Notes: generated by a model from the letters alone, not told the origin. DNA of 64,000 nt from Linnemannia elongata (GCA_036320915.1 JAXBDG010000004.1:2418001-2482000), one strand, 5' to 3'. Positions 34,784-51,157 are shown, counted from the first letter of the stretch. Made by a program: numbers and translations.

Positions 34784-37744
34784 CTAAGAAACAGGGAGGA
34801 GGACCATGATGACGGCGGCAAGGTTCAATGGCCAATAGACAAAGCAAGCAGTTGGCAAAAGCCAAGTCCCCAAGATCTCATACTCTCTCAAGACCCAGCT
34901 CAAGACCTCACTCGGATCCTTGGCATACCACCACGACGCTACCATCATCAAACCCGGTGGGGAAATTGCCAACAGAATCAGGGCCTCAATAATAGAGACA
35001 GCGGTCCAACGGCTAGGACGGAAGGCCATGTAGGGCAAAACAATCAGGACGCCGATACTGACGGCGAGACTGAAGTTGAGTGCGGACATAGTGGTGACGA
35101 TGAGGGCGGAGAGGGCCAGGATCAGGGTCTTAAGCATGATCCAGTCTGCGGCCGGGGTCAGTTCCTGATCCGCCACATTCTGAGTCTTGTCGCTGTGGTT
35201 GATGCTGCTGCTTCCTTTAGTGTCATCATGGGTAGCGCGAGACTTCTGGGCAGTGCTAACAGACTTAATAATCCTCACTCGGACATGAGCAGTCGAGACG
35301 GCAGACAGGACCAGCATACTACAAACTCCCACACTTGCAACCAACTTCAACATGGGCGTCTCACCCACAAGTCCAAATTCCTTAGTCAACAAGAAAAAAG
35401 TCGCCGCGCCCGTCACCACCGCCATTCCCATAGTCGAGCTCGCAACTTTAAAGTTCCTGCTCCTTCTCGAGTAAGGCAGTGCGACAGGGATAGTCTTATC
35501 GCCTTCTGCAATGGATTCAAGTTCGAGGGGGAGGTCTGAGGAGAGACCCCAGAGGGAGAGGGCCTGGAAGATGAAGGAGACACCGAGGATAATGACGGGC
35601 GGCATGTAGAGGCCGATGGAGGTGTAGCGGCGGACGTCGCTGAGAAGGTAGAAGAAGAAGGACTGGTGCAAGTGTTCCAGCAGGTTGTTCAGACTCCTGA
35701 CCGCTGACTCTAGTAGGCTATAACGCGTAGTTGAGAGTTTAACACGTCAGTTAAATGTATACTTTGGATTAAACGCCACTAAAAGTGATGAATGGTTGAG
35801 GATACTTACGCGCCGACGCGGAAGAGGTTGAAACGTTGTGAGTGCCAACCAGGTCTGTCGATGCCATAAAGTGTAATCGCATCGATCTTGTACCTATGAA
35901 AAACTCATTGGTTGGCATGTTAGTGTTTCGTGTCAAAGGCACTAATTTGCTCAACGAGAAACTCCTTAGATCCGGGGAAGATCAAGACTCACTTTAAGTA
36001 AAGACCATGGTTTCCGGTGGGGGTGCCGACAGCCTGGTACTTCATCTGGTACAACATCTTGCGGAGAGAATTCAGGTAGTTCTTAGTCATGTTGTCGGTG
36101 TAGGGGATCAACTCGTCGTGGAGGGTCAACTCGACGGGTGCGATGCCCATAGAGATCAAGTTGATGGTGTTGATCATGTCCAAGTTGGGCAACTGTCCAT
36201 TCACGCCCTCTAATAACAGGTAATACAAGGTAGTAGCATGAGCATTTGCGGATCAAACTATCCAGGCACGACTTATGGCAGATCGATGGACACATACCGA
36301 AGAAGATTCCAAGTGCATTGTAGTCGCCAGTTCCTGCAAAGTCAAGGTTCAATGCCGCTTGAATGGCTCCACTCCTCACTCTTAAGGGCTCCTCGTGGCG
36401 TTCTAAAGAGGGGGCATGATATACAGGTTGTCAGAGTTGTTCCTTGTTTTTCCTGCAACTACGTTATGCAGAACCGAGGCCAGAACAGCTGCCTACCATA
36501 AGTGTGCTCCTCGTTTCCATGGTACGCCTTGAGCCATGCCTGAAGACCCTCTGCCTCGCCGTCGGACACGACAAAGATGATATCCTTTGAAAAGTGCGAT
36601 CCGCCTATGTGTGTCACGCAAATGTAATTCTGTAAGCTGGCTGCGCTTTTGTTCAATCCTTATAAAGTGTTGTTAGAATTAGTAATTCACAAGTCCCGCC
36701 TTACGTTTGAAAGTCTTTCCAAGGGCCAAGAGCATTGCGATGGCGTTGGTGTTGGCTATTTCAACGAAAGAAAAAAAAAGATCCGGTAAGTTTCATTCTC
36801 CATTAAGTGGTGTCCAGAAAGGCGATAGGTCTCTAATTGGCGATCGGTAGACGTACTGGTTTTGTCCCGGGAACGCCATGAAGCGCTGAGCACTAATGCC
36901 TCTGTTCCGTCACTCCTGGGCGCGTAAAAGACCGCGTATGTGTTGACACCGTGCTACAGTTGAATTAAAAGGGAGAAGCAAGGTAGGTGCATGAGGACAC
37001 AAGTTAAGTTGCTTCGATCCCGCTCCCGAAAACGACTGAACGCGTGATCTCCACATGTGCTTACCAATGACTCGGTGCTGGTGTTGAGGGTATAGTTCTG
37101 TGTTGCTGATTTGAGTCCGAGGGCTGCAAACAGCTGCTCCAATGCTTGTGCGCGCCTATCAGGGTCGGATCAGAGTTGTATATGTTAAAGGCTGGTGGTT
37201 GTAGATCCTTAAGATGGCAAAAAGAACGTCTTGAGTAGATACTTACTCGATCGATGGCAAGAATGCTATCCTTTGCACGGTGTCACGATATGCCTCCGCC
37301 GCCAAGTTGTCGTCCCAGTTAAATTGTACATTCGCCTACGTTGGTTTAAGCAAGCGTGCAAATGGTGAGTACGAGTGGCGATGAAGGCGCGCACGATAAG
37401 ATTTGTGCCGTTTAAATACGAAAGTATTACCGATCCTGGCAGTAATGCGTTCTCGGAGACGTATGTTCGTTTGCTGTAGTCCTGGTGAGGTAGAGCCAGG
37501 AGCCAGAAGAATGATACTGCGACCATAATGTAGCTATATAGATCCATAATAGTGGAATTGTCAGTCTTCATGCGGATATTTTTTTCTTTGGCTCTGCCGT
37601 GAGAGAAAACGTTTATGGGTGTTCCTTAGTTTTGTTGAGGTAATGGCGCCTGTCGTTGTACCTGAGGGTTGGCATCCAGCTGAGGACGAACCGGCCGAAA
37701 ATCTGCTGCCGCTGTGCCTTTGAGAGTCGACTGAGGAGGCCCAT
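34784..37744 (-). CDS. GAA1: GAA1, GPI transamidase complex subunit
   Basis: GAA1 is a polytopic ER membrane protein that helps attach GPI anchors to proteins. Eleven exons on the minus strand (37744-37662, 37593-37431, 37335-37247, 37155-37065, 36953-36857, 36755-36705, 36604-36497, 36402-36298, 36209-35993, 35893-35810, 35717-34784) join in phase to 673 residues. A first membrane helix near 47-65 precedes KRTYVSENALLPG, the signature of the family. The luminal domain has the M28 peptidase-like fold, seen in SKDIIFVVSDGEAEGLQAWLKAYH and AIQAALNLDF. KYKIDAITLYGI leads into the six or so C-terminal helices beginning LHQSFFFYLLSDVRRYTSIGLYMP. For exon 7 the acceptor at 36605 (about 100 bp intron) was preferred over a nearer AG because it restores FKRGSHFSKDI, as in human GPAA1. 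Confidence 0.95.
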
Positions 37745-38270
37745 GGTCGAGTCAAGTGTGTTGGCGATGTGTTGTTGTAGTTGAGTTTGGATGATGAATG
37801 AATAAAAGAAAAAGAAGCTTCAGGGCCATGGCTTCGTTCCTTGTATTAAGCGCAACGTGGAGCCACAGCCCTTGACCGGCAAGGTCCCAATTGCACCTCC
37901 AGTCACACTATGCCAAAGTTCAAAAGTGACGTCGAATTAGACCGCTGCTGATCGTGTTCCTTCTCCTGAGTAGTGACCCAGCAGCGGGTTCCTTTCATCA
38001 CTTTACGCCCTGACTGAGTGAATGGGGCTTACTTTTCTTCTTTCTTTTCTTAGACACTGCTCACACTCCCTCTTCACCTGTTCACCTTTTTTAACTTTTA
38101 TTTTGAACCCATCGACCTTCCTCCCCCACCCCACAAGACAGGTCGCCACACCACCCCTTTTTACCTCCTCTCTCCCTCCTCCTCCTCCTCCAACTCCTCT
38201 CGCAACCATTAACGCCCAGCAGCTCAACATCCTCCCTTCGCAACTCCGCCCTCTTTTTTTCTCCCCTGCC
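37745..38270. other. Divergent promoter region GAA1 / ArfGAP gene
   Basis: About 0.5 kb lies between outward-facing starts. The right part (38040-38200) is C/T-rich and opens a frame in phase with the ArfGAP gene from 38022. I treat it as leader because its translation is low-complexity and the conserved protein begins at 38271. Confidence 0.5.
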
Positions 38271-42411
<4,141 letters not shown>

Positions 42412-42512
42412 AGAATATCTTACCTGTATACACCTTTTCAAATTAAATCCATCGACAATTAGAGGACATTGGTATGTAGTGTATTTTATTTTTTGCTAAG
42501 AGTGAGGAGTTT

Positions 42513-43844
42513 CTAAATGCTAAGATGGAAGAGCTGGATATTGGGATCAGAGACCACCTCAAACCGTACCCTGCCCTCAGGACCGGCAGCGATATCCAAG
42601 AACTCTCCATCCACACAAAGTCGACCTTGAGCTGGTGTCTCGATCTCAACTACTTTTGCCTTGTAGTAATCGACCTTGTCATGCCGCTTCACATGCAAAC
42701 CTTCTTTCACTGCGTCGCCTAGGATATCCAAGATTTGTCCACGTCCAGCGTTTTGAACAGCCAGAATGTCTAGCCATTCGTCGGAGGTGTTTGCGAATGG
42801 TGTTGGAACGAATCCTGGCTCGAGGGTGGGTTGTTTTGTGAGCATTAGGTATGTGAATGGTCCTGGGAGTGTCACTGACGGTTGTTGTTGTTGTTGTTGT
42901 TGTTGCTGTTGTTGGTCATGTTGGGGAGACGCTATTGCAGTGTTGGTATTGGCGATAAGTTGGTGTGAGGGTCGATCGTACTTTTGGTAGGGTCCAAAGA
43001 GTTCCACGCGTGCAGGGTATTGTTTCAGGAAGGCGATATTCTTTAGGGCCGAGGCCTTGAAACGCACGTTCCCAAAACTGCGAAGCCCCTCGGCGTCAAA
43101 GACTGTTGCACAGTGGAGTCCGAAACTGTTGACGACCGCCGTGTACATTACTGGTTTCCAGGCTCCTTGAGTTGAGTTACTGTCATTATCACCGTTACTG
43201 TTGGTAGTGGTGGTGGTGGTGTTGGCGTGAGAGGCGTTGTTGCGCTGGGAGACTTGGACGAGGCGGAGGGGGACGGATTTCCCGGTAAGAAAACAGTGGA
43301 GCGCAGCTTGGGAGTTGGTGACGCCTTGACTGGTCGCGATGGCGTTTCCTGTTCCTGCTGGGATAATTGATAATTCGATCTTGGGACGGAAATTGTCGTT
43401 CACGAAGGGTGGACCTGAGGAGGGCGAGGAGCCGTGGATGCCTTGGAGGATGCCATTGATCACCTCATGTACGGTACCGTCCCCTCCTATGACCATGATC
43501 TTCAACTCGACCTCTGGAGGTCCTGCCGTCGCCGCCGTCGTGGTAGTCCCTTCTCCTGTTCCAGTCTCTCCCTCCGTGTCCCCTTGCTGCGCTGACACAG
43601 CTCCCGAACTTGCTGCTCCCGCGAGAGACTGGACCAAGTCGATAAAGATCTGCCGGATGTTGTCCCTAAAGTACTCCTGCGCGAACCCTTTGGAAGTGGT
43701 CTCGATAACCCGGTACGGGACCCCTGCGTTGTCCAGAGTTGGTTGGATAGTTTTAGTGAGCTGCTCCCTGGAGGTCTTTCTGCCGGCGTTTGGGTTTATG
43801 ACGATGAGGACTGGGAAGGCTTCGGAGGTTGGACGGAATCCCAT
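42513..43844 (-). CDS. Lipid kinase with DAGK catalytic domain (sphingoid base / diacylglycerol kinase-like)
   Basis: One uninterrupted frame of 443 residues, starting at MGFRPTSEAFPVLIVINPNAG. PNAG near residue 20, GGDGTVHEVINGI near 120 and IPAGTGNA near 160 are the nucleotide-binding motifs of the diacylglycerol kinase catalytic domain shared by sphingosine kinases, ceramide kinases and bacterial DgkB. A C-terminal beta domain ends with RLCVDGEF, the conserved loop of the family. Insertions are low-complexity: Gly/Thr-rich near 85-110, Asn/Thr-rich near 195-210 and polyglutamine near 315. The short length and missing membrane helices make it unlike yeast LCB4/LCB5, so the acceptor lipid cannot be named. 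The gene has no intron, unlike its neighbours, and converges on the ArfGAP gene with 101 bp between stops. The frame stays open upstream to 44180, but that part is leader-like low complexity. Confidence 0.85.
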   Translation of the reverse strand: MGFRPTSEAFPVLIVINPNAGRKTSREQLTKTIQPTLDNAGVPYRVIETTSKGFAQEYFRDNIRQIFIDLVQSLAGAASSGAVSAQQGDTEGETGTGEGTTTTAATAGPPEVELKIMVIGGDGTVHEVINGILQGIHGSSPSSGPPFVNDNFRPKIELSIIPAGTGNAIATSQGVTNSQAALHCFLTGKSVPLRLVQVSQRNNASHANTTTTTTNSNGDNDSNSTQGAWKPVMYTAVVNSFGLHCATVFDAEGLRSFGNVRFKASALKNIAFLKQYPARVELFGPYQKYDRPSHQLIANTNTAIASPQHDQQQQQQQQQQQPSVTLPGPFTYLMLTKQPTLEPGFVPTPFANTSDEWLDILAVQNAGRGQILDILGDAVKEGLHVKRHDKVDYYKAKVVEIETPAQGRLCVDGEFLDIAAGPEGRVRFEVVSDPNIQLFHLSI

Positions 43845-45279
43845 GGTGACGGGTCTGGTAGATGGTGGCGAATGAGCTGAAGGAGGTATGAAAAAGCTGA
43901 ATGAGTCAGTAAAGGATGGAGGTTGAGAGTTCGAAGGAGTGAGTAAAGGGGAGGAGAAATAAAAATAGTTGAGCAGTGTGTGTGAAAGAAAGTGGAATAA
44001 CGAGTATATCGAGGTTAGGGTTGGTGGCGTGCGACAAGAAAGAAAAAAGAAAAAAATTAAAAAAATGCATCGCGGTTCCCTTTTCCCTCTCCTGGGTAGA
44101 AGACTTGGAGAGAGTGAATCATCTTTGCTGGCACCGTGTCTCACGGGCGCTCTTTTACCTCCAGGTAACGAAATAAACAATTACGTCGACGAGTGCTCGC
44201 GAAGACTGAAACAAAAGTAGCTGATGGTGCCTGGACTCGGACTCTCTTCTTGCAAAGCCTCAACACATCACCAATATGCACGCGTTGACAAGGTGGCGCT
44301 ATGATTGTCAAAAGATATGAGAAGTCGCGTGATGCCTTTCTGAGGAGAGAACGAATGACTTGTAACGGCAGGATGGGCCATTTCGATGGGTGGTTTCACA
44401 GAAGAGTTAAAGGGTCAGAGTAAATTGGAATAATATTGCCGAGGGCCGTACATCCTCTTCTCGTTCTTTGTACTTTGGTCAGTGGATGTATGGCAGGGCA
44501 GCAACCACAGATGACGATGTACCACTAGAAGGAATCGTTAGAAAAAAAGGACAAGAAAAGATCAAATCTAAGGCTACAATGATAACGGCTACTCTACATT
44601 CATTGGAATAACAATCGACGACAAGAGAACAACCTGACCTCTAGGGATGTGTGACACCGTTAATGCATTTCTTCATTTACTGCTACTCTCCTTTTCTTTC
44701 GTGTTCGATTACTCACATCCTCACTCCTTTATTGTCCGATAAAGTCCGTTAGGCGATCATCGTTTCGTACACAAATGATTGACATCCGTGTTGAACAATT
44801 CGCTTTTATTTCTACGTTTTTTGCTTCATCTCAGTCTTTCTGTGAATAAAAGAAGCCATGTGCACACAAATCGAACAAGATATCTTTTTTCCCTGTCCTT
44901 TCTCTTCTTTCCTTCCTGTCTGGTCAACACTTGATTCTTTTGCCCTTTTCCTTTTCTCTCTCACTGCGTCCAAATCGTTCTTACTTTTCCTTCTTTAAGT
45001 CCCTCTCCGTCTTTAAAACCAAGACAAAGCCATAATTCCCTGCTTCCTTGCTTGCTTCTCGTCTCTCAACCCCTTGTACCCTATTTACCACTTCCTGTTC
45101 TCTGCTGACTATTCGACAAAAACACTCCATCCCACATTACCCACTCTTACACATTTTCACCCATCTCATTCGACGATATTCTCTTATTAGAGTTTTACTT
45201 TCATTTTTCATTCATCGGTTCTTTTCAGTCCACTGTAACCAACTAAACAACATACGCATTTTGCTTAACTAAGAACGTC
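43845..45279. other. Divergent intergenic region lipid kinase / permease
   Basis: The left end is the leader of the kinase gene. From about 44850 to 45240 the sequence is C/T-rich with TCTTTCC and CTTGCTTGCTT repeats, the leader of the permease. I see no gene in the 1.4 kb. Confidence 0.5.
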
Positions 45280-47805
45280 ATGAACCCAAACGTACAGGTG
45301 CCGCCACCGGTGCATCAGACGTCAGGCGATCCCGATGTCTATCCTCCAGCATATCCCTCTGGTGGTAGCTTTCATTCTTACGAAGAGGCCATCTCGTTCG
45401 TGGAGATGTATTCACCAAAGACGACCATAACCGACTCAAAGCAGCTCCCATCGATACCGACCCTCTTGCATGTATGGAACTTGTTCATTATTAATCCCTT
45501 TTGTTTTCTGGTTCAAGCAAGATGCACTCACACTATCCTTATTTCTTTAACAGAGGATCAAACGCGCCGTGGCCCCACTACAGACCCTGGCGACAACAGT
45601 GACGGTAACTTCAGTAATGACAGGAATCGTCCCATTGACACAGGCAACACTGACTGCCGGTGGACCAGTGGTGATGGTTTTTGGATTCCTCTTTGTCTCC
45701 CTGATGACATCGACCATTGCACTCTCACTCGCCGATATTGCATCCGGATTTCCATACGTCAAGGGCGGACTCATTGAATACAGTCGTCGTCTGGCTCCAC
45801 TAAAGCTACGGCGGGTCTCTTCTTGGTTTGTCGGATGGCTTCATTTTGCTGCTTTTGTAAGTCCTTTTCATGACCAGATGTTCGTCCGTGCGCGTCCTTT
45901 TCCCGTTACTACCTGTCTTTCCCTAACTCCTGCTTTCGCTTCCACTCTCTTTCCTCCCTTTTCCTTGTCTTCTTTCCTCCTCGTTCCATTATCATCATTT
46001 AACAGGTTACTGGAGCTTCGAGCTGTGCGTTTGCATTCGCATTGTTCTCGACTGCAGCCATCCAAATCGCAACAGGCCATGTCCCCCAACGCTGGATTAC
46101 GGTCCTCATCCACATCATCATCTCGACTCTGTTTGGCGCCATCAACGCCTACAACATCAACATTGACATGATCTCTGGTACGTGTAACATCATTCGCAGT
46201 AAACGAACAAAAAAGAAAAAAAATCGCAGATTCACGCGACAAAAGAAAGACGGGGCTGGATAAAGAACAGAGTAGTACATGTACCGATTCGACCGTTGGA
46301 TGAAACTTTATCTGTCTAGGAGAAGTATACTAACTGCGTCAGCTTTCTCTTTTTCTTTATTTCGCGTTTTGTTGTTGGATATGGCAGTCGTGTGGCATGT
46401 ACTAGGACCTATCATCGTGTTACTGACTATCGCTACTGCGAACAAGACACCGCCTTCAGCTACTTGGGTCTTTACGCATTTTGAGAACCAAACTGGATGG
46501 AGTAGCTCCTTCTATGTCACTCTCATTGGTCTATCACAGGTACGACGTCAATTCTCGCTCTTTCATTCACCCCCTTATCTGTTTCAGTCCATCGTCAAGT
46601 TACTTCGATTTAAACTAACTGTTCTAATACTTTGTGTTGTGACCTACTAGGGCGCGTTTACGATGACAGGATACGATGCACCGATTCACACAATGTACAA
46701 CATCAAAAACGCCGCCTGGAAAGTGCCCCAAGGGATCTTCATCGGCTTCCTCGTATCCTTTACCATGGGCACCACCCTCATCCTCACCCTTCTCTACGGA
46801 ATCTCTGACCTGTCTGCCATCATCAACCCCACCATCTCTGGCGTCTCCGCAATCGAAATCTTTTCGCACCTCATTGGGCATTTCGGGACGACTTGTATTA
46901 TAGTCATTTTTGTGGGGACGTTCTTCTTTTGTGGACAGGGAGTTTTGAAGGCTTGCAGTCAGGTTGGGCAGGAGTTGGCGGTGAGTGGGGCATTTCCGAG
47001 ATCGGAGTATTGGGCAAAGGTTGTAGAGGGAGAGGGAGGGGGGCAGCCGGCGAGGATGGGGTGGTTGTGTACAGGGATTTCTTGTGGAATTGGGTTGTTG
47101 TATTTGGTGAATACTACAGTCTTGCAGGCCCTTACTTCTGCTGTTGCCGTTGAGCTAAAGTACGTTTTCAGACTTTTCCTTTCTTTTTGTGCCTTTTGCA
47201 GTCAGCGTGTGTAACATTCGATGTTCTCTCGTTTTGCGAAGGACAAAGAAAAACTATTTGACTAACTGGTCTGTGCTCAAACTACCATCTTTAGCCTGGT
47301 GTACTCGGTCCCGATTGCACTCCGCCTCTTCTACCCAAACCCAACTCTCTTCCACCCGGGTCCTTTCTCTCTCGGTCTGCTCCGCCGCCCCATTGCCTTC
47401 ATCGCCATCACCTGGTCCGTCCTAGGTGTCTTTATCTTCTCCCTCCCCGGTGTTCACCCTATTACAACCGACAATATGAATTATGCAAGTGTTCTGTTGT
47501 TGGGCACTGTGGGGTTGATTCTTGGGTCCTGGTACTTCTCGGCACGTCACTGGTGTGGTCTTGACCTAGGAGGTGGTGGTAGCGGGCTGGTGTATGGGTC
47601 GGAGAAGGTGTCGAGCATTGGATGGGGTAGAAGGGGAGTAGGAGCAGGAGTTGAAGTGGTTAGTTTTGGAGGTGGAGGGTTGTGTGGAATGTCGCGACCA
47701 GATGGGCTAGATCTGGAGGGCGTCGATGATTGCGATGATAAGGATCTGGATGAGATCGAGCATTGGCTTGATCACTTGGAACGCGACTTGCGTTCTCTAG
47801 AATGA
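45280..47805 (+). CDS. APC-superfamily permease (fungal amino acid / choline / GABA type)
   Basis: Six exons (45280-45471, 45554-45856, 46006-46177, 46388-46539, 46651-47159, 47295-47805) give 612 residues. A hydrophilic Pro-rich cytosolic start of about 70 residues is followed by roughly twelve hydrophobic helices. Helix 1 is at GPVVMVFGFLFVSLMTSTIALSLA-like sequence near 95-118, and its surroundings (DIASGFPYVKGGLIEYSRR) resemble the family's 'P-x-xGG' loop. GAFTMTGYDAPIHTMYNIKNA in the middle matches the conserved D-x-xxHxxEE region of HNM1/UGA4-type carriers, with Met-Tyr-Asn where many have Ser-Glu-Glu. The C-terminal ~75 residues are Gly-rich, then acidic with HWLDHLERDL. Such proteins import amino acids, choline, GABA or polyamines across the plasma or vacuolar membrane. 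The substrate cannot be read from sequence. Confidence 0.85.
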
Positions 47806-48312
47806 AAGAGATGGCTTGCCCGTCAATCGTGCATCCCTTCGATTCGTTGGTCTGTTGGATGGTTTTGAGCTAGATGCCTTTTGTTTGCATTCATTCCTTA
47901 GATTGGACTTTATCGTCCACCGAGATCCCATGTTGCGAATGAGTGATGCTAAAAAAACACATATATTTCGTATCTACTAACGTACTACATTAGCACATTT
48001 GCACTACAAAAAATAATACCCTTTTCATAATACCTAACAGAAGTCGTGACCTTGCTTGTGTCCGTTGGAAAGGAGGGGAGGAGAGATGGTCATGGGATAA
48101 AAATAAAACCACACCTGAGGACTTGCATCCTGCATACATACGACACTGTCTGCCGGCCTGCTTGTCTGCCTGCATATCTAAGAAATCTTCAACGTGCAAG
48201 GCCAGATGCTTCAACGGTTACGAAGGTGTCTTGACTGAGATGTGCCTTGCTTTCTCTCTATTCATATCAGCACTCTTCTGTCCAGTCCAATGTGCTTCTT
48301 TCCTGTACCCCT

Positions 48313-48314
<2 letters not shown>

Positions 48315-48349
<35 letters not shown>
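48315..48349 (+). repeat. 35-T homopolymer
   Basis: Uninterrupted T run in the gene-poor region, about 85 bp before the TTG microsatellite. Confidence 0.95.
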
Positions 48350-48350
<1 letters not shown>

Positions 48351-48433
48351 ACAAGTATGTAGGAAGACCGTTGTTTTAACGGTCGGGCTTGTTGTTGTGC
48401 TGCGAGACTAGCATGTATGCATGTGTCCGTGTT

Positions 48434-48494
<61 letters not shown>
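48434..48494 (+). repeat. TTG trinucleotide microsatellite, about 20 units
   Basis: A near-perfect TTG array. The same CAA/TTG motif is used in coding tracts of this window (polyGln in the lipid kinase, SEC31 and the carrier; polyAsn from TTG-like AAC in Tubby). Here it lies outside any called gene. Confidence 0.95.
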
Positions 48495-49305
48495 GGAAGA
48501 TCTGATACACGGAGACCGTGCAGCCTTAGGTCTGCTGTTATATTTGTCGTTGTTTGCGTGTCATGCCTTTCATGAACGTGTTTGTGTTTATTGGCATTCA
48601 TCTCATAGACGCGAAGAATAATAGAGAAAAAGGTGTAATGCTGTAGTTATTTGAGACAACAACAACAAACAAACACCCACACTAATGAAAAAGAGCAAAC
48701 AAACAGGAAGCACAGCATGTTCCCAACTGATAGAAGCGATGAATAGGTGCGACCATGGCGGCCATAGTAGCTCGAAAACAAAAGCGGCCGTTGAATTCGC
48801 GTGTACCCCCTCCCATCAGCGTATCCCTCATCAGTGCTGTCTCTACACTATCTACAGTCAGTCAACTTTATCAGTTTTCTGTGGGGTAAACGAGGCGTGA
48901 TGGTTTCACCCCAGTTCCTGGACAAATGAGACTTCGCCCACATCCTCTCGTTTCTCTTTGCCTTCCTTCTATTACAATACCTATGCCGCTACTAGTTTTC
49001 CTCCCTTGATTTCGAACTTGACCTTTTTTTTTTTTTTTTTTTTTTTTGGCCTCGTACGACCCCTGTTGCTCTAGTCCTTCGAGGTCAACACCAGCCAAGA
49101 GCGACCTGAAGTTGTTACATCGACTCTGTTCCCTTCCCATCCCTGATTTGTCTTCATCAGAGCAGTAAGAATATAACAACACATTGATCTTTTTGCATTA
49201 ATTCATGGGGGGCAACCAAAAGAGAGACAAAAAAAAGAGAGAACTAGAGACAAGGTTCAGCGTCATGGTGGTAGTCATTAGTGCGCCGATCTGTCTCTGT
49301 CTCCG

Positions 49306-49307
<2 letters not shown>

Positions 49308-49350
<43 letters not shown>
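49308..49350 (+). repeat. 43-T homopolymer
   Basis: The longest homopolymer in the window; a second T run of 24 lies at 49024-49047. Both are in the gene-poor region. Confidence 0.95.
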
Positions 49351-50341
49351 CGTCGTTTGTCTCAAACCCGTTGAGGAGCTTTCCCCTCTCCCTGTTTTCT
49401 GGTTGTCCTTCGATTCTTCTGTCTCCGTTCGAGACTCCTTGACCCAAAACTCCTAGCCGGTGAGTTGTCTTTCTTTTTTTCCCCCTCTCTCGTCGTCTCG
49501 CCGACATTTTGTGAGGTTATCCCTTTCCCTTCTGTTCTTTTCATTAACCTTCTGGGGTCCCCACATCGACACCTATCTGAAGAGAGGGGATCTCTATCAT
49601 GCTCCGACCGTTATTTTCTCGAGGGACACCGAAAGATGAAATAACCTGAGGGGGGCAGATTAAAAAAACAGGGAGAGAGTAGGAAGGAGAGGCTCTATGG
49701 AGGGGAGCTTGTTGGGTGATTTTGCCCTGTGATCATGCGCAGCCTTTTTTTGGTGGACCTCCTTGCCCAGGTTCAAAGTTTTAGTTATCAGCATGGTGGT
49801 GATGAGCGAAGGGAAGAGAGGGAAAGGAAAGAGGACACAAGGATGATGAGATGGAATCGTGTGTCAATTGAGTTGAAGACAGGTGTAGGGATTTGAATGC
49901 GACCAGTATTGAGATGATGCCCATTGGGAGAGAGACTCAGTCGACTCTCTCTCACACTTGACTTTCACCCTCACTCACCCTCTCGCTCTCTGCATTGCTT
50001 TTATTATTGTTTTTCTTCAATTTTTTTTTTTGCTCACAATTAGCCCTTAGGTTTCTTTGTCTTTCATTCGTTTTGAGTATTTAAACGGATGGGTTCGTCC
50101 CTAATTCGCGGTTTTTATTTCATTTCAACCATCCATCCCATCCACACTTTTGTCTCTTTCCCTACTTTCAGCCAAAAAAAAAAAAAAGTTTGCATAACCT
50201 TTCACAAACTCACTTTTGCATTTGTAACTTCCCTCCTTCTCAACGGCTACTTGCCTCCCACACGCACAGTCCACATTGTAATTACACATCCCCCTCGCCC
50301 CTTTCTCTCCTTCCCACATACATACATAAATATATTACAAA

Positions 50342-50683
50342 ATGACAACCGAAGACGCCGCAACCTGCTTCAACGCCGTCCCCCGCTGCTCTAACAGGTC
50401 CTCCACATCCAGCTGCCAACAGCTCTCGCCCACACCATCACCACCCATGTCCCCAGCTCCCTCGGTTATGTCTGAGTCTTCAATGTCCAGCGTCGATAAC
50501 GACAGCAGATCAGACTCGGAAGACGATGGTGATGAAGGGCACCGATCCCGTTTGCAAGTGACTTATATGCGTCCTGGTTGTATCGAGGAACATATCATCA
50601 AGAGCCGTACCCTTGCCGCTGCCAAAGTAGCCGCTGCTGCCGCTGCCGCTACCGGTGCTGGACCAACGCCGGTGGAGCAATGA
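50342..50683 (+). CDS. Small Ser/Ala-rich hypothetical protein
   Basis: A 113-codon single-exon frame. It begins in a good fungal start context (TTACAAAATGACA) after a long C/T-rich leader and a TATTTAAA element near 50078. The protein is Ser/Pro-rich (SPTPSPPMSPAPS), then acidic (SEDDGDEG), then has an ordered-looking segment LQVTYMRPGCIEEHIIKSRT, and ends in polyalanine. Codon use is C-ending, like the flanking genes, which supports a real gene. I recognise no family. The segment after the acidic stretch is the part to search. Confidence 0.5.
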   Translation: MTTEDAATCFNAVPRCSNRSSTSSCQQLSPTPSPPMSPAPSVMSESSMSSVDNDSRSDSEDDGDEGHRSRLQVTYMRPGCIEEHIIKSRTLAAAKVAAAAAAATGAGPTPVEQ

Positions 50684-51157
50684 ACTGCTGGAATGAGATT
50701 CTTATCCTTGCGAACTGGCCGATATGCCTCTGTTCGCTTCTGCTTTTCCCCTTCGGTGGTACAATACCCATCCGACGACATAAATACCATGTAGTCTAGT
50801 GAGCGTTCTTGCCAGCTGATGCTCCGAGTCCCCCAGAGAGTTTTTTTTTTTTCTTTTTCCTTTTTCCTTCCTTGCTATTGAAATAGGAGTTGTTTATGTG
50901 TTTGTGCGTTCAGGATGTGGCCTGTTCTTCCCCTCTGTTCTAGAGCCGCAAAACACGAAACACCAAACACTCGCCCCTTTTCCCGCTTTCTTTCTTTTGA
51001 CCTTGTACACCATCTATCCACCTTAATAAAAAAATTCTTGTTTGTCAGTCACAACCCTTTGGTGAATGCTCACTGACATGAACGCGTTTTTCTCAAACTG
51101 CTTCTCTTCATACAACTCCTCCTCTTCTTCCTCGGTCAAGGACAATAAACAAACGAC
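50684..51157. other. Intergenic region upstream of DPH6
   Basis: Contains the 3' flank of the small ORF, with T-rich runs near 50840, and the DPH6 promoter with CTCCTCCTCTTC repeats just before its start. No gene is seen. Confidence 0.5.

Larger units (their letters stand above)
47806..50341. other. 2.5 kb gene-poor region with long homopolymers
   Basis: This stretch holds the permease 3' flank, three poly-T tracts (48315-48349, 49024-49047, 49308-49350), a long TTG microsatellite (48434-48494) and a C/T-rich leader before 50342. The frames in it are built on the repeats. I find no domain, tRNA or splice-consistent gene, although an unrecognised non-coding transcript is possible. Confidence 0.45.

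Noticed and set aside
34751..35539. 262-codon plus-strand frame opposite GAA1 exon 11
   Set aside because: Antisense shadow; the minus strand encodes the conserved GAA1 membrane helices.
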